64,000 bases of DNA from Grimontia celer (GTDB lineage Bacteria > Pseudomonadota > Gammaproteobacteria > Enterobacterales > Vibrionaceae). Below are positions 30,901 to 40,871 of the stretch, piece after piece. The first letter of the stretch is position 1. Each line of letters begins with the position of its first letter. The notes below the pieces were generated by a model. That model had not been told where the DNA came from. It was given only the letters and a program-made list of their open reading frames with translations, and did no database searches. The stretch spans positions 930,001 to 994,000 of the forward strand of contig NZ_FIZX01000001.1 of NCBI RefSeq assembly GCF_900055185.1, given 5' to 3'. Both the position numbers and the translations under genes were made by a program.

Positions 30901-32401
30901 TGAACAGCTGAAAGCCAAACTGGTTGATGCAGAGCGCGCCCGTACCCGTTCACGTGAACATGTGAAGCAGGTCCGCGATCAAGTCAATCAATACAACCAG
31001 CTTCTGGCGTCTCTGAAGAGCTCGCACCAAGCGAAACAAGAAACGGTGGCTGAGTTCAAACGTGAATTGGTTGAGCTGGGTGTTCGCGCCGATGTAGAAG
31101 CAGAAGAGCGTGCTCGTATTCGTCGTGATGAGCTGAATGCGCAGCTCTCTCAATCTCGCAGTCGCAAGAGCGAGCTGGAAAAAGGCCTGACGTCGATTGA
31201 GCTGGAGATGAAGTCTTTGGTGAAAACACTGAAGAAAGCCGGCAAAGAATACACCGAACTGCGCACTTTCGTCGTCAATGCGAAAGCGGGCTGGATGGAC
31301 GTGTTGAAGATTGCACGTACAAGCAACGTAGAGAAGCAACTGAACCGCCGCGAAATGGCTTACATGTCTGCTGATGAACTGCGTTCATTGTCGGATAAAT
31401 CCTTGGGTGCGTTGCGTCTGGCAGTAGCCGACAACGAAACGCTGCGCGATGCACTGCGTGCGTCTGAAGACATGGCACGTCCTGAACGCAAAGTTCTGTT
31501 CTACGTGGCGGTTTACCAACACCTGCGCGAGCGTATCCGTCATGACATCATTCGTACTGATGACCCAGTCGAAGCGATTGAAGAAATGGAAGTGGAACTG
31601 GCTCGTCTGACGGAAGAACTGACTCAGCGCGAGAAACGTCTGGCGATCAGTTCAGAGTCTGTGGCGAACATTATCCGGAAGACTATTCAGCGCGAACAGA
31701 ACCGCATTCGTTTGTTGAACCAAGGCTTGTCTAACATCGCCTTTGGTCAGGTGAAAGGTGTGCGCCTGAATGTGTCGATTCGTGACACCCACGCGCAACT
31801 GCTGGCTGGTTTGGCTGAAAACGCCGAGCAGCATCAGGACTTGTTTGGTAACAATCGTCTCACCTTCTCCGAAGCGATGGCAAAACTGTTCCAGCGTTTG
31901 AACCCGCATATCGACTTGGGTCAGCGTTCTCCACAAGTTCTGGGTGAAGAGTTGCTGGATTACCGTAACTATCTGGAACTGGGTATTGAAGTTAACCGTG
32001 GTACTGACGGTTGGCTACAAGCTGAGTCTGGCGCGTTGTCGACGGGTGAAGCAATTGGTACCGGTCAGGCCATCCTGTTGATGGTCGTGCAGAGCTGGGA
32101 AGAAGAATCCCGACGTCTGCGTGGCAAAGACGTGATTCCATGTCGTCTGCTGTTCCTTGATGAGGCTGCGCGTCTGGATGCGAAGTCAATCTCGACCCTG
32201 TTCGAGCTATGTCATCGTCTGGATATGCAGCTTCTGATTGCTGCACCGGAAAACATTAGCCCAGAACAGGGCACCACCTACAAACTTGTACGTAAGATCT
32301 TTAACGACAAAGAGCATGTACACGTGGTGGGCTTGCGCGGTTTCGGTGATGTGGCAAAAACCAGCAATCCGATTCAGGAAGCGTTGGAAATCGCAGATTA
32401 A
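27941..32401 (+). CDS. mukB: Chromosome partition protein MukB (SMC-like)
   Basis: 1486 residues, identical in length to Escherichia coli MukB. Walker [10 protein letters not shown] is at 34-42, followed by two long coiled coils (roughly 300-640 and 810-1070) separated by the hinge ([20 protein letters not shown] region). Near the C-terminus lie the signature [12 protein letters not shown] and Walker [13 protein letters not shown]. With MukF and MukE it forms the condensin that organises and segregates the chromosome and interacts with topoisomerase IV. A bidirectional terminator follows. Confidence 0.98.
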   Translation: MTQRGKFQSLTMVNWNGFFARTFDIDNLVTTLSGGNGAGKSTTMAAFITAMIPDQSLLHFRNTTEAGSSNASRDKGLHGKLKPGACYAALDVVNSRNQRILFGVRLQQVAGRDKKVDIKPFIVQGLPSGVKPTDILIENVSANQVRVRQLNEVKDALADYDTAHYKAFNSVTDYHAQMFEFGALPKKLRNSSDRSKFYRLIEASLYGGISSAITKSLRDYLLPQNGGVKKAFQDMEVALRENRMTLEAIKLTQRDRDLFKHLITESTNYVASDYMRHANERRKKLELALQRRGELLGSRRQLDDFQSTFGRMTDELDALTDSQTHLEQDYQAASDHLQLVQTAVRQQEKVERYQEDLEELAIRLEEQMMVVEEATEQLAMAEEQAHLSEEEVDSLKTQLADYQQALDMQQTRALQYQQAVKALEKARDLTGNDALSQENATEYLGSLKAQEEVQTAELLSLKHKLDLSSAAAKQFERGLQLVRSIAGEVERSDAGAKAREVIAKGREFANLAANAEQLASQHRDLERQMRSFQQARTLTEQYQRQFNETVASEEAVELEMARQQERLETAEEAVGEQAEKVRELQRSENEINAKAVAFEKVAPAWIAAQEALEKLAEQTDAELYDNQAVLDTMQRVMADERETISTRDKLQAEKQALEAEIERLAQPGGSDDARLQSLADTLGGTLLSEIYDDITIDDAPYFSALYGPARHAIVVPDLKGIKEKLLDLDDCPEDLYIIEGDADGFDDSVFDVEELEDAVCVHLNDRQLRYSRFPKIPLFGRAAREHRLEILREKREELVENYAKASFDAQKLQRLTQSFNQFVSNHMNVAFNEDPEAALKDLREKRGSVQRQLGQLRESEQQVRSQLTGSKEAIALLNKLQHVVNALEDGTLEARLEEVESRLSQADEARHFTREHGKALAELESLVSTLDADPEQFDALNAAYQQADEALQSLKKTLFALSDLVERRHHFGYADAVELLNKSSELNEQLKAKLVDAERARTRSREHVKQVRDQVNQYNQLLASLKSSHQAKQETVAEFKRELVELGVRADVEAEERARIRRDELNAQLSQSRSRKSELEKGLTSIELEMKSLVKTLKKAGKEYTELRTFVVNAKAGWMDVLKIARTSNVEKQLNRREMAYMSADELRSLSDKSLGALRLAVADNETLRDALRASEDMARPERKVLFYVAVYQHLRERIRHDIIRTDDPVEAIEEMEVELARLTEELTQREKRLAISSESVANIIRKTIQREQNRIRLLNQGLSNIAFGQVKGVRLNVSIRDTHAQLLAGLAENAEQHQDLFGNNRLTFSEAMAKLFQRLNPHIDLGQRSPQVLGEELLDYRNYLELGIEVNRGTDGWLQAESGALSTGEAIGTGQAILLMVVQSWEEESRRLRGKDVIPCRLLFLDEAARLDAKSISTLFELCHRLDMQLLIAAPENISPEQGTTYKLVRKIFNDKEHVHVVGLRGFGDVAKTSNPIQEALEIAD

Positions 32402-32421
32402 ACAAGCGACCATTCTTGAAC

Positions 32422-32454
32422 AAAAAGGCCAGCAGTTGCTGGCCTTTGTTTTTT
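32422..32454. terminator. Bidirectional terminator after mukB
   Basis: AAAAAGGCCAGCA and TGCTGGCCTTT form a strong stem with a GT loop, then GTTTTTT. The A run upstream lets it also end the convergent chemoreceptor gene. It closes the cmoM-mukFEB run. Confidence 0.9.
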
Positions 32455-32463
32455 AGTAGTCGG

Positions 32464-34779
32464 TTAGGCGATTTTGAAGATACCGATTTGTTCTGTCAGT
32501 TTCTTGGCCTGCTCGTTGATGCTGATCGCAGTGCCATCGGTGTTCACGGTTTTCTCAGATACATTCTCAGAAGAGCGGGCAATATTGTTTACGTTCATCG
32601 AGATTTCTTCGGTCACTGAAGATTGTTCGGTAGCTGCAGTGGCAATCTGGGTATTCATGTCATTAATGTCTACCATCATGCCTTCAATTTGGGCCAGCAT
32701 TTCATTATTTCGATTACAGTTTTCTACACTGCTTGCCACAAACTGATTGGCACCGCTGATACCTTTGACCACTTTGTCGGTTTCCGCTTGAAGCGATTCC
32801 ACTTTGGCACGGATTTCTTCTGTCGATGTTTGGGTTCGAATTGCCAGCGAGCGCACTTCATCGGCTACCACCGCAAAACCACGACCTTGTTCACCTGCGC
32901 GTGCTGCTTCGATCGCGGCATTTAAAGCCAAGAGATTGGTTTGCTCTGCAATGCCCTGAATCACATCAAGTACAGAACCAATGGAGTGACTCTCGGCTGA
33001 GAGTTGCTCCATCGACTGTGTCGCTTCGTTCATTTTGTCGGACAGAGAAGAAATTTCGTTAACCAGTTGCTTTCCGACATCCGCACTTTGACGCACAGAT
33101 TGCACTACGTTTTCTGATGATTCAGAGGCGGTATTAGCAAAGTTAGCAACTTCCGATATCGATGCGTTCATCTCCGTCGCTGCAGTAGCGACCTGACTGG
33201 AGTTCGACGCCTGCTCATCGACTTCTCCGCGCATTGAACTGATATTTCCTTGAATACTTGAAGATGCTTCGCCCAGCGATTTAACTGTTGCATCGGCACC
33301 TTTAATCAAGTTCATGAAGTCATCAAGCATCGCATTCATAGAGGATGAAAGCTGAGTGATTTCATCTTTACCTTTCACATCCAGTCGCACGGTCAAATCA
33401 TGATTTCTTGCAATATTGGTAATGCGATCGGTGAGTGCAACGATAGGTTTACTGATGCTACCCGCTATAAACCAGGCGAGGACGATCGCAATGAGCACAA
33501 CCACGATGCCAGTAATACCGGCTGCTTGATATAGGGTGCCCTGAAGAGCAAGTACTTCCGACAATGCTTCTTGTTTGTTGATTTCAGAGGCCAATGCCCA
33601 TTGCTTACCCAGAATATTGATAGGTGCATAGGCAGCAAACACTGTACTGCCCAAATGGTTGTCTGTCGCAATAAAACCCTTCTCGCCGTCTAAGGCGAGG
33701 TTGATGTGGTTTGAGTTGACAGGTTGTTGGCCAGATGAAGAGTCAGTCGTTGCAATGCGGTCGATGGTTGTCTTAGCAACACCTGATTGCTGAAGCAGTT
33801 TTAAGTATTGCTCTTTGTCTTCGACCAACATACGTGCTTGCGAGCGGATAAGACCGTCTGAGCCAACGAGAAACGTCTCGCCGGACTCACCCAAACCATC
33901 TTCTCGCCACTTCCCATGGTAAGTCATGATGGCGTTGATGGTGTCTATTGGCATTTGGAATATCAGTACACCAATATTCTGTCCATTCTTCACTACGGGC
34001 GATCCAATAAAAGACGCTGGGCTGTCGTAAGAAGGGTAATATGGCGCGAAGTCTATAAAGGCAAATTCGCCTTTCGCCAAGTTCTGCGCACCGGCAAACG
34101 CTTCCGCCAAACCGCTGTTTTTATATGGACCGTTGGAGAGGTTGGTGCCGTAATCTAATTCCTTGAACACGGAATACACGACATTACCGTCGTTATCTAC
34201 CAGGAAAATATCGTAATAACCAAACGACTCCAGAAAAGTGCGGTAGTTGTTGTGGTAGACCTCGTGCACTTCGCTATAAGTTGTTTCATCGTTCGCTTTG
34301 TCCATCAAATGCTTGTTGCCCAGAGGGTTTTCGTTCAAGCCAATGTACGCTTGTTGAAGAAGCAGGCCATTCATTTCTATGTTATCGAGATTGGCAGATG
34401 CATTAGCGTTTTTATTGTTAGTTTGCTGGTAGGTCACCCCGAACTCATTTTCATAATAGTTCCGGAGGACCTCAGCTTGATTCGCTTTGGGAAAGGTCTC
34501 CGTCGCTACGCTTTGAAAGCTTCTTGAGAACTGCGCCATGGCATCTTCTGTCATGGTTGAGTTGGCGAGATTCGTCAATTGTTTGCTGATATTGACGAAG
34601 TATTCTTCCACCTCCGCTTTTTTCACCTCTCTGACGGAAAGCAGTTGGTTTTCCACCTGATGTTCAAGTGCCAGCGTAGAAGTGTTAATGGCAGTGACTG
34701 TAAGTAAACCCGCGGTCGTAATGACGGCGGCAACGCTGATTGCGACAAAAGCCGTTTTTATTTTTGTTGAAATTTTCAT
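32464..34779 (-). CDS. Methyl-accepting chemotaxis protein with large periplasmic sensor
   Basis: 771 residues from the ATG at 34779 ([11 protein letters not shown]), which has GGAG upstream; twelve more residues are open before it but do not look coding. A first transmembrane helix ([19 protein letters not shown]) is followed by a periplasmic domain of about 370 residues with double-Cache features ([19 protein letters not shown]). A second helix, [16 protein letters not shown], precedes HAMP near 430-485. The signalling tip [17 protein letters not shown] lies near 615-640. The ligand is unknown. The receptor has no adjacent che genes and begins the accessory stretch after mukB. Confidence 0.92.
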   Translation of the reverse strand: MKISTKIKTAFVAISVAAVITTAGLLTVTAINTSTLALEHQVENQLLSVREVKKAEVEEYFVNISKQLTNLANSTMTEDAMAQFSRSFQSVATETFPKANQAEVLRNYYENEFGVTYQQTNNKNANASANLDNIEMNGLLLQQAYIGLNENPLGNKHLMDKANDETTYSEVHEVYHNNYRTFLESFGYYDIFLVDNDGNVVYSVFKELDYGTNLSNGPYKNSGLAEAFAGAQNLAKGEFAFIDFAPYYPSYDSPASFIGSPVVKNGQNIGVLIFQMPIDTINAIMTYHGKWREDGLGESGETFLVGSDGLIRSQARMLVEDKEQYLKLLQQSGVAKTTIDRIATTDSSSGQQPVNSNHINLALDGEKGFIATDNHLGSTVFAAYAPINILGKQWALASEINKQEALSEVLALQGTLYQAAGITGIVVVLIAIVLAWFIAGSISKPIVALTDRITNIARNHDLTVRLDVKGKDEITQLSSSMNAMLDDFMNLIKGADATVKSLGEASSSIQGNISSMRGEVDEQASNSSQVATAATEMNASISEVANFANTASESSENVVQSVRQSADVGKQLVNEISSLSDKMNEATQSMEQLSAESHSIGSVLDVIQGIAEQTNLLALNAAIEAARAGEQGRGFAVVADEVRSLAIRTQTSTEEIRAKVESLQAETDKVVKGISGANQFVASSVENCNRNNEMLAQIEGMMVDINDMNTQIATAATEQSSVTEEISMNVNNIARSSENVSEKTVNTDGTAISINEQAKKLTEQIGIFKIA

Positions 34780-35048
34780 GTTTCTTACGCTCCACATTAG
34801 AAACATATGTTGCAATTATGCTTTCTAAGAAGTGTAGGAAATCTTTTTACTGAATTAGCAGATTCGCACAGATTTCTTTGCTTTAGCCTTGTAAGGCAAT
34901 GAAAAAGCAGGAAATAAAAATTATTTCAATTAAGTCAGAGTGATAGGAAACGAGTTTGATAAAAAAGTAAGGGAGTTAAGTTATTTTATGAGACCAAAAT
35001 GTATGATTTTCTAGTCTGAGAGAGAAATTATATTAAATAAGTACAATT

Positions 35049-35107
35049 AGACAGAAAATGCATCTTTCTGTCTGTTTTACCGTCAAAAGTATACTTTGTA
35101 CGGTAAA
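35049..35107. repeat. Two adjacent palindromes in an AT-rich gap
   Basis: The first, 35049-35073, is AGACAGAAA and TTTCTGTCT around ATGCATC. The second, 35076-35107, is a 32-base near-palindrome: TTTACCGT and ACGGTAAA are the outer arms and AAAGTATACTTT is a perfect 12-base core, with 14 of 16 positions paired. They fill the end of the AT-rich gap 34780-35117 between the starts of the chemoreceptor gene and the end of the GNAT gene. Neither hairpin has a T run, so ordinary termination is not obvious. The rest of the gap shows nothing I can name. Confidence 0.6.
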
Positions 35108-35117
35108 TAATACCTTG

Positions 35118-35618
35118 TTAAAGTGTGGTTTTTTCTAAAATAGCCACCGAGTGGTATTGGTCGAATTTGTATCCAACGTCAGTCAGTAGTCCAACTTGTT
35201 GAAAGCCAAACTTTTCATGCAATTTTAATGAGGCGGGGTTCGGTAAAGTAATCACCGAGTAAGCCCGGGAGATGGGGGATGCCACCATTTTATCGAGAAG
35301 TGCTTGAAACAATTCCGACCCTAAACCTTTTGCACGGAGCTCTGGATGAAGGTAAATGGTAATTTCTGAACTGACTTTGTAAGCCTGCTTTTCGCGAAAC
35401 TCGCTATTGTAAGCAAAACCAATCACTTGACCATGTTCATTCTCTTTAACAAGGACATGATAGTAGTCCTCATTTTCAGCCAGTTTCTGAAGCCAAGCCT
35501 GGCGTCTTTCAATCGACCATGGCTCGTAGTCAAATGTAATCGATGTTTCACGAACATAGTGATTGTAGATGTCGTTGATGGCCGGAAGATCTCCGGCCTG
35601 TACTGCTCGAATTGTCAT
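35118..35618 (-). CDS. GNAT N-acetyltransferase, phosphinothricin/methionine sulfone type
   Basis: 166 residues with the MnaT/YncA and phosphinothricin acetyltransferase pattern: MTIRAVQAGDLPAINDIYNH, TSITFDYEPWSIERRQAW, the acetyl-CoA loop LRAKGLGSELFQALL, and LPNPASLKLHEKFGFQQVG. These enzymes acetylate the amino group of methionine analogues or similar small amines. The start ATG overlaps the stop of the upstream racemase gene by four bases (ATGA), so the two are translationally coupled. That pairing suggests a shared amino acid theme, which is inference. Confidence 0.87.
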   Translation of the reverse strand: MTIRAVQAGDLPAINDIYNHYVRETSITFDYEPWSIERRQAWLQKLAENEDYYHVLVKENEHGQVIGFAYNSEFREKQAYKVSSEITIYLHPELRAKGLGSELFQALLDKMVASPISRAYSVITLPNPASLKLHEKFGFQQVGLLTDVGYKFDQYHSVAILEKTTL

Positions 35619-36328
35619 ACTGCTTCTTCTTCCTTGCTGGCGGACAGTGCGAGTTTTACGGCTGCTTCTGCGTGCAATTCTGTGGTGTCATAGAGAGGAA
35701 TAGGAGTGTGTTGCTGCTGGATCAACAAACCTATCTCAGTGCATCCCAAAATAATGCCTTCAACCCCACGGGCTTTAAGTGCTTCGATAACAGAAAGATA
35801 CTGTTTGCGAGAATGAGTGTTTACCTCACCCTGAACCAGTTCTTGGTAAATGATTTCGTGAACAATATCCTGATGCCAATCTTCCGGAACACTCACTTGA
35901 ATACCATGGGAAGCCAGACGCTCCTTGTAGAATGGCTGTGACATGGTAAATCGTGTACCCAGCAAACCAACATGCTTGATGCCATCTTCTTTGAGCTTCT
36001 GTGCGGTTGCATCAGCGATATGGAGTAGGGGAATGGAAATCGCGTCTTGAACTTCTGCCGCGACCTTGTGCATGGTGTTAGTACCAATCAGCATAAAGTC
36101 AGCGCCAGCGGCTTCCAGCTTTGCGGCTTCGTTTGCCAATTGCGCCGCAGATTCATCCCAAGCACTGGCGCGTTGCTGGGCTTCAATTTCAGCGAAGTCG
36201 ACGCTACTCATCAAGATCTTGGCTGAATGATGACCACCAAGTGCCTCTCGAACGTATTGATTGAGGAGTCGATAGTAAATCGCTGTCGACTCCCAGCTCA
36301 TCCCACCAATCAAGCCAATTGTTTTCAT
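35615..36328 (-). CDS. Aspartate/glutamate racemase family, YgeA-like
   Basis: 237 residues from the ATG at 36328 (MKTIGLIGGMSWEST), with an AGGGAT ribosome site; a further eight residues upstream are open but unneeded. The two catalytic positions match Escherichia coli YgeA: Thr83 in GTNTMH and Cys196 in ILGCTEIG. YgeA racemises several amino acids, including homoserine and glutamate, at low rates. The gene overlaps a GNAT acetyltransferase downstream, and D-amino acid detoxification or envelope D-amino acid supply are possible roles. The exact substrate is unknown. Confidence 0.88.
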   Translation of the reverse strand: MKTIGLIGGMSWESTAIYYRLLNQYVREALGGHHSAKILMSSVDFAEIEAQQRASAWDESAAQLANEAAKLEAAGADFMLIGTNTMHKVAAEVQDAISIPLLHIADATAQKLKEDGIKHVGLLGTRFTMSQPFYKERLASHGIQVSVPEDWHQDIVHEIIYQELVQGEVNTHSRKQYLSVIEALKARGVEGIILGCTEIGLLIQQQHTPIPLYDTTELHAEAAVKLALSASKEEEAV

Positions 36329-36526
36329 TTTCGCATCCCTACACGATATCAATATGTTTCGAATATATATCGAACAACCTCAGGAAATAAAACACTTTAT
36401 GGGGACAAACGTGAATCATTTTTTGGACGTAAAAGTGCTTTCAATTTGCGGCCTATGCTACATTGTCGTCTTTCGTCCCTTACACACACTTGGTAGGGAA
36501 AGACTCAAGTAACAGGAGTAGGTTGA

Positions 36527-37438
36527 GTGACTGCGATTAAACGGGCACAAATTGCGCCACAAGGGCCTGAGCTTTCAGAATTGGTTCAGGGCTATTGGCG
36601 ACTGGGTGAGTGGGGAATGTCTCCACAAGAGCGCCTGACCTTTATCAAAAAGCATCTTGAGCTTGGCATCACCACGGTTGACCATGCCGATATATATGGT
36701 GACTACCAATGCGAAATTTTATTTGGCGAAGCGCTAAAATTAGAGCCTTCGCTTCGTGACGAGATGGAAATCGTTTCCAAGTGTGATATCAAGTTGGTCA
36801 GCCAGAGCTCGCCAGAGCGTAAGATCAACCATTACGATACTGGTGAAGCGCACATTCTTCAGTCTGTTGATAACAGCCTTTCCCGCCTCGGTGTTGATAG
36901 CCTTGATGTGCTGCTTATCCATCGCCCGGATTGCCTGATGGATGCCGACGAAGTGGCAAGCGCATTTGAAAAGCTTCATACCGCAGGAAAAGTGAAGCAT
37001 TTTGGTGTGTCTAACTTCTCACCTTCCCAATACAACCTACTGCAATCCCGATTGGATAAACCGCTTGTCACCAACCAGGTTGAGATAAATCCAATCAATT
37101 TCGACGTTGCGCACGACGGCACCTTGGATCTCATGCAGCAGCTTCGCATTCGTCCTATGGCTTGGTCATGTTTGGGCGGAGGTGCAATTTTCTCATCAGA
37201 TACTGAGCAAGCGGTTCGCCTTAGAACCACGTTGACCGAAATTGCGGAAGAATTGGGTGTGACAATGGAACAGGTGATTTATGGCTTTGTTATCCGTCAC
37301 CCAAGCAAGCCTCTGCCAATCGTTGGCTCAGGCAAGTTTGAACGTGTGGAATCTGCAGTTCAAGCTATGTCAGTTGAGCTGAACCGGGAACAGTGGTACC
37401 GAATTTGGGTGGCTAGCAAAGGTCACGGTGTGCCATAG
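36527..37438 (+). CDS. Aldo/keto reductase, YdhF type
   Basis: 303 residues. NADPH-dependent oxidoreductase with the TIM-barrel tetrad: Asp in TTVDHADIYG, Tyr in the same segment, Lys in VSKCD and His in LLIHRPD. GVSNFSPSQYN and RPMAWSCLGGG are family segments. The start is GTG at 36527 with AGGAG at 36514-36518. It is a single gene, divergent from the racemase. YdhF-like enzymes have no settled physiological substrate. Confidence 0.9.
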   Translation: MTAIKRAQIAPQGPELSELVQGYWRLGEWGMSPQERLTFIKKHLELGITTVDHADIYGDYQCEILFGEALKLEPSLRDEMEIVSKCDIKLVSQSSPERKINHYDTGEAHILQSVDNSLSRLGVDSLDVLLIHRPDCLMDADEVASAFEKLHTAGKVKHFGVSNFSPSQYNLLQSRLDKPLVTNQVEINPINFDVAHDGTLDLMQQLRIRPMAWSCLGGGAIFSSDTEQAVRLRTTLTEIAEELGVTMEQVIYGFVIRHPSKPLPIVGSGKFERVESAVQAMSVELNREQWYRIWVASKGHGVP

Positions 37439-37464
37439 GCCGTTTTTCACAATCATTTCGGGCG

Positions 37465-38691
37465 TCAGCGACCGGTTCCTTCAGAACTGATGCTGGCGCC
37501 AACACCTTTCAGCCAGCTGCTATACCAACTTTGCAACGATTCAATCGGTCTTGGACGGCAAATTAAAAATCCTTGTAACAAGATGCCGGGATAGCGTGTA
37601 GAAAGGTATTCCAACTCTTCAAAGTGCTCGATACCTTCTGCCACCAAATCAACGTTGAATTTATCGGTGATCTCCGAGAGCGACTGCACAATCACCTGAC
37701 TGAACTGGTCATGATGAATTTGACTGATCAAGGTGCGGTCAATTTTTACTTCAGTGAAGGGCAGGCTCCGAAGCTGCTGCAGATTGGTAAAGCCAGTACC
37801 AAAGTCATCCAACGACAGACCGTACCCACGAATTCTCAGCCTGTTTAGAGATTCCATCTGCTCAGCGGATTTCAGTGCATATTCCTCGGTTATTTCCAAT
37901 ACAACGCGGGATTTGTCGATGTTCCGGGTTTTGAAGAGCGCTTCCAATCGGTTAGGTATTTCCAAATCTGCCAACTGTTGTGGTGAGAGGTTGAGACTGA
38001 TTTTAACTTTGTCACCAAAGATGTTTGAAAGCGCTTCCATGTCGACGGCGGTTGTTTCAGCCAACTGCATAGTCAGCAAGTCCATCAAATCGTATTGAAT
38101 GGCGGTAGGGATGAATCGACCAGGAAGAATCGCATCAGCCTCACCGGGTTTTCGAATACGTGCCAGCACCTCAAGACTTTCAACACGATTGTTGTCTGGA
38201 TTTAACTTGGGCTGGTAATAGGGGACAACCTGATGATGAACGATGCAGGTGATCAGTTCCTCTTTGGTCATTTTCTTGAACTTGAGGAATTTGCGCTCTT
38301 CGAACTGGTCCATTCGGTCAAGAATGAGTTGCAGCGCATCTTTGTTGATGGGTTTTGCAATGTTACCCAGCAAACATACTTGTTGCTGTCGGGCAACCTC
38401 GGCAGCGAGCTCTATGATCCTCACATCGAGATCAGAAATGATGCAGATACCGCCCCCAAAGTGCATTTTGCCGAGCTCTCTGATCACGCCCATTCCATCA
38501 ATGTCAGGCATATTGAGGTCAGTCAGAACAACATCGTATTTGGTGGGCGAGCGATGCAGTTCCTCTAGGGCAGCGTGAGGGTCGTTAAATGTTTTTACAT
38601 CATTAATGCCGATGTCTGATAAAAGAGACTTCACCATCAATAAGATGGCGTCAGAATCGTCGACGACGAGAATCCTTCTTGTCACTGGCAT
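37465..38691 (-). CDS. Response regulator with EAL phosphodiesterase domain (REC-EAL)
   Basis: 408 residues. The receiver domain has the acidic pair Asp11/Asp12, phosphoacceptor Asp58 in LTDLNMPD and Lys in NIAKPIN. The EAL domain carries EVL instead of EAL, with the catalytic Glu kept, then NLSPQQL, DDFGTG, VKIDRTL, AEGIE and QGFLICRP, so cyclic di-GMP hydrolysis is likely. There is no DNA-binding domain. No histidine kinase gene is near, so its phosphodonor is encoded elsewhere. Function probably concerns motility or biofilm control. Confidence 0.9.
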   Translation of the reverse strand: MPVTRRILVVDDSDAILLMVKSLLSDIGINDVKTFNDPHAALEELHRSPTKYDVVLTDLNMPDIDGMGVIRELGKMHFGGGICIISDLDVRIIELAAEVARQQQVCLLGNIAKPINKDALQLILDRMDQFEERKFLKFKKMTKEELITCIVHHQVVPYYQPKLNPDNNRVESLEVLARIRKPGEADAILPGRFIPTAIQYDLMDLLTMQLAETTAVDMEALSNIFGDKVKISLNLSPQQLADLEIPNRLEALFKTRNIDKSRVVLEITEEYALKSAEQMESLNRLRIRGYGLSLDDFGTGFTNLQQLRSLPFTEVKIDRTLISQIHHDQFSQVIVQSLSEITDKFNVDLVAEGIEHFEELEYLSTRYPGILLQGFLICRPRPIESLQSWYSSWLKGVGASISSEGTGR

Positions 38692-38990
38692 TTGTCCACT
38701 CTCAATGTATCTGTCTCACATATAAAACTAGATGCTTAGTGTTAGATTTCAACAGTGCTTGAATGTATATGTGGTGCTGCTTTAGCAATATCTAATGCAA
38801 AAGATCTTTGGTTTGATGCAGTTACAGTTGCTTGGCTCACAAAAAGTCCCTATAAAAAATATGACTTTGTGATGATTCCGTAGAGAGTACCGTATCTGGC
38901 CAGTGTTTTAGGGAGATTCAGTTAAATTAGCAATATGGTTTTAATGCGCCTTTATCTTTGGAAAAAAGGCAAAGAGAGTCAGGGAAAAAC

Positions 38991-39881
38991 ATGGAAATGA
39001 AGAAACTGGATGTCATGGAGTTGATGTTACTCGCCGCGTTATGGGGAGGCTCATTCATTCTGATCCGCTACGCTGTGCCGGACTTTGGTCCCTTCGCACT
39101 CATTCTCGTCAGGGTGGGCCTTGGCGCTTTATTCTTGATCCCGTTGATGCACATAAAAGGGCAAACAGCCGCATTTCGCGACCACTGGTTTCATGCCTGT
39201 ATTGTTGGACTTTTCAGTTCAGCGTTTCCGTTCCTTTTGTTTGCTTACGCCATGGTTAGCGTTACCGGGAGTTTTGCGTCTATTGTGAATGCTGGCACGC
39301 CAATTTGGGGCGCCATTATTGCTTATCTCTGGCTCGGTGAATCCCTCAATCGCAACCGAACTTTTGGTCTTTTACTTGGCGTAGCGGGTGTTGTGATTCT
39401 GGTGTGGGGTAAGCTTGATTTTGGAGATCAAGGTCTGGGGTGGCCGGTCTTAGCGGTACTAGGCGCAACTTTGATGTATGGCATCTCTGCGAGTTATACA
39501 AAGCGATTCCTTACAGGGGTTCCACCATTAGTGACTGCAACCGGAAGTCAGGTGGGGTCAACGGTGGTTCTGTTGCCACTGGGTATTCTCTTTTGGCCAG
39601 AGACACCTCCGGATAACGCGGCTTGGATCGCTGCTGCCATCCTGGGTATTGCGTCTACCGGCTTTGCTTACATCCTATTTTTTAGGTTGATTAGCAGGGT
39701 AGGACCAACCAATACGATTGCAGTCACTTTCCTTATACCGCTCTTTGCGGCGGTTTGGGGTGTTGCCTTCCTTGGGGAAGTCATCACACCAAGAATGTTG
39801 GCGGGGGGATTAACGATCTTTGCCGGTACGGCTCTTACGACGGGAATAGTGAGTTTCGGACAAAGGGAAAAGCGCGCATAA
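38991..39881 (+). CDS. EamA/DMT family transporter
   Basis: 296 residues from the ATG at 38991 with AGGGA before it; an in-frame TTG at 38958 is less likely. Ten hydrophobic helices are arranged as two EamA repeats: AALWGGSFILIRYAV opens the first and VLGATLMYGISASYTKRFL the second. RhaT/YdcZ-like drug/metabolite transporters export amino acids or other small molecules; the substrate is unknown. The gene is convergent with a MarR-family regulator gene and shares its terminator. A MarR protein next to an exporter is often its regulator, here only a guess. Confidence 0.87.
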   Translation: MEMKKLDVMELMLLAALWGGSFILIRYAVPDFGPFALILVRVGLGALFLIPLMHIKGQTAAFRDHWFHACIVGLFSSAFPFLLFAYAMVSVTGSFASIVNAGTPIWGAIIAYLWLGESLNRNRTFGLLLGVAGVVILVWGKLDFGDQGLGWPVLAVLGATLMYGISASYTKRFLTGVPPLVTATGSQVGSTVVLLPLGILFWPETPPDNAAWIAAAILGIASTGFAYILFFRLISRVGPTNTIAVTFLIPLFAAVWGVAFLGEVITPRMLAGGLTIFAGTALTTGIVSFGQREKRA

Positions 39882-39907
39882 AAAAAGAGCCCGAATGGGC
39901 TCTTTTT
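39882..39907. terminator. Bidirectional terminator between the EamA and MarR genes
   Basis: AAAGAGCCC and GGGCTCTTT pair around GAAT, with A and T runs on both sides, directly after the EamA stop codon. Confidence 0.88.
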
Positions 39908-39921
39908 GATCCTGCTTTTCA

Positions 39922-40413
39922 TCACTCAGAACGCACAGGCTCTGCCGATGTAAGAGGTGTCACTTCCAAAAGCGGTGCCGCATCAATGTTGTCAGCGTTC
40001 ATCATTGATGAGATGCGCTGAACAGAAGAGATCAGCAGGGACTGTTCCCACTCTTCGAGAGACTGGAAGCGGGAAATAAAGCTTTCCTGCAAAGGCTTTG
40101 GTGCTTGCTCCAGCGCTTTTACACCTTCAGGTGTTAAATGGGCATGAACTTTACGCTTATCCAGATTACTTCTCACACGCACAATGAGGTTACGATTCGC
40201 CAGGCGATCAAGAATTGTGGTCGCTGTTGCTTGACTCATGTTGGTGTGGTTGGAAAGCTGACGAATGGTAACTTCGCCCAGTTCCTGAATTGCACGCATC
40301 AGAACCAACTGGGGCCCCGTCAAACCTGCTTCTTTATTCAGTTTTCTAGAATGCAGATCGATAGCGCGGATGATTTGTCGCAGTGCAACCAGAACCTCTT
40401 CGTGCTTCTCCAT
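39922..40413 (-). CDS. MarR family transcriptional regulator
   Basis: 163 residues. The winged-helix core is clear: TGPQLVLMRAIQELGEVTIRQ, recognition helix MSQATATTILDRLANRNLI, and wing VRSNLDKRKVHAHLTPEG. The C-terminal helix would form the dimer interface. AGGAGA precedes the ATG at 40413. Its promoter is in the 458-bp gap shared with the Fur-controlled imelysin operon, so it might regulate the operon, itself or the convergent exporter. The effector is unknown. Confidence 0.9.
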   Translation of the reverse strand: MEKHEEVLVALRQIIRAIDLHSRKLNKEAGLTGPQLVLMRAIQELGEVTIRQLSNHTNMSQATATTILDRLANRNLIVRVRSNLDKRKVHAHLTPEGVKALEQAPKPLQESFISRFQSLEEWEQSLLISSVQRISSMMNADNIDAAPLLEVTPLTSAEPVRSE

Positions 40414-40768
40414 AGAAGCCTCTCCTTTAGACAGCAGGATGTTAAAAATCGCGGGAATTATCGGTATAAAAGATCAAGATTTAAAGACCTTTTACACAGG
40501 AATATTGCTGATAGGGCAATAAGCGTAAAAGACGGAGACTTTCATCACTGATTCACAGCAAAACGTGCCCCGTTGTTGAAGGAAAAATCCCAGCGATTAT
40601 CGGATATTAACTTGTATTCATCACTTTAACTTTAGGTCAACCTTACACCCAAGGCTCAATCTGTCTCAAGCGATGTGACACGAACCTTCTCCCGAACCTC
40701 TCATTCATCCTTGAAATAAAATGAAAGTCCCAAAACTTCAACGGATGATCATGTTTAGTTAATCTAAA

Positions 40769-40783
40769 TGATAAAAACTATCA
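40769..40783. promoter_or_regulatory. Fur box upstream of the imelysin operon
   Basis: TGATAAAAACTATCA matches the 7-1-7 Fur consensus TGATAATnATTATCA at 12 of 14 informative positions. It lies inside a larger palindrome, AAATGATA and TATCATTT at 40766-40792, so a second overlapping dimer could bind. It is about 90 bases before the imelysin ATG and fits iron repression. The remaining gap, 40414-40765, holds the marR promoter region and no other feature I can name. Confidence 0.8.
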
Positions 40784-40817
40784 ATATCATTTGAATTTAC
40801 TCGAATGTGAATGTAAT

Positions 40818-40840
40818 AATTGTTGCCGATCGCAACAATT
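40818..40840 (+). promoter_or_regulatory. Leader hairpin or second operator before the imelysin gene
   Basis: AATTGTTGC and GCAACAATT are a perfect 9-bp inverted repeat with a CGATC spacer, located between the Fur box and the ribosome site (AAGGA at 40861). It could be a protein-binding site or an mRNA hairpin. It has no T run, so it is not an ordinary terminator. Confidence 0.5.
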
Positions 40841-40871
40841 TGTTACAACCACACGCATTCAAGGAATGATT

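Noticed and set aside
40791-40871. N-terminal extension of the first imelysin by 27 residues
   Set aside because: It runs through the leader hairpin and just behind the Fur box, has no ribosome site, and would place residues before a perfect signal peptide that starts at the ATG with AAGGA.
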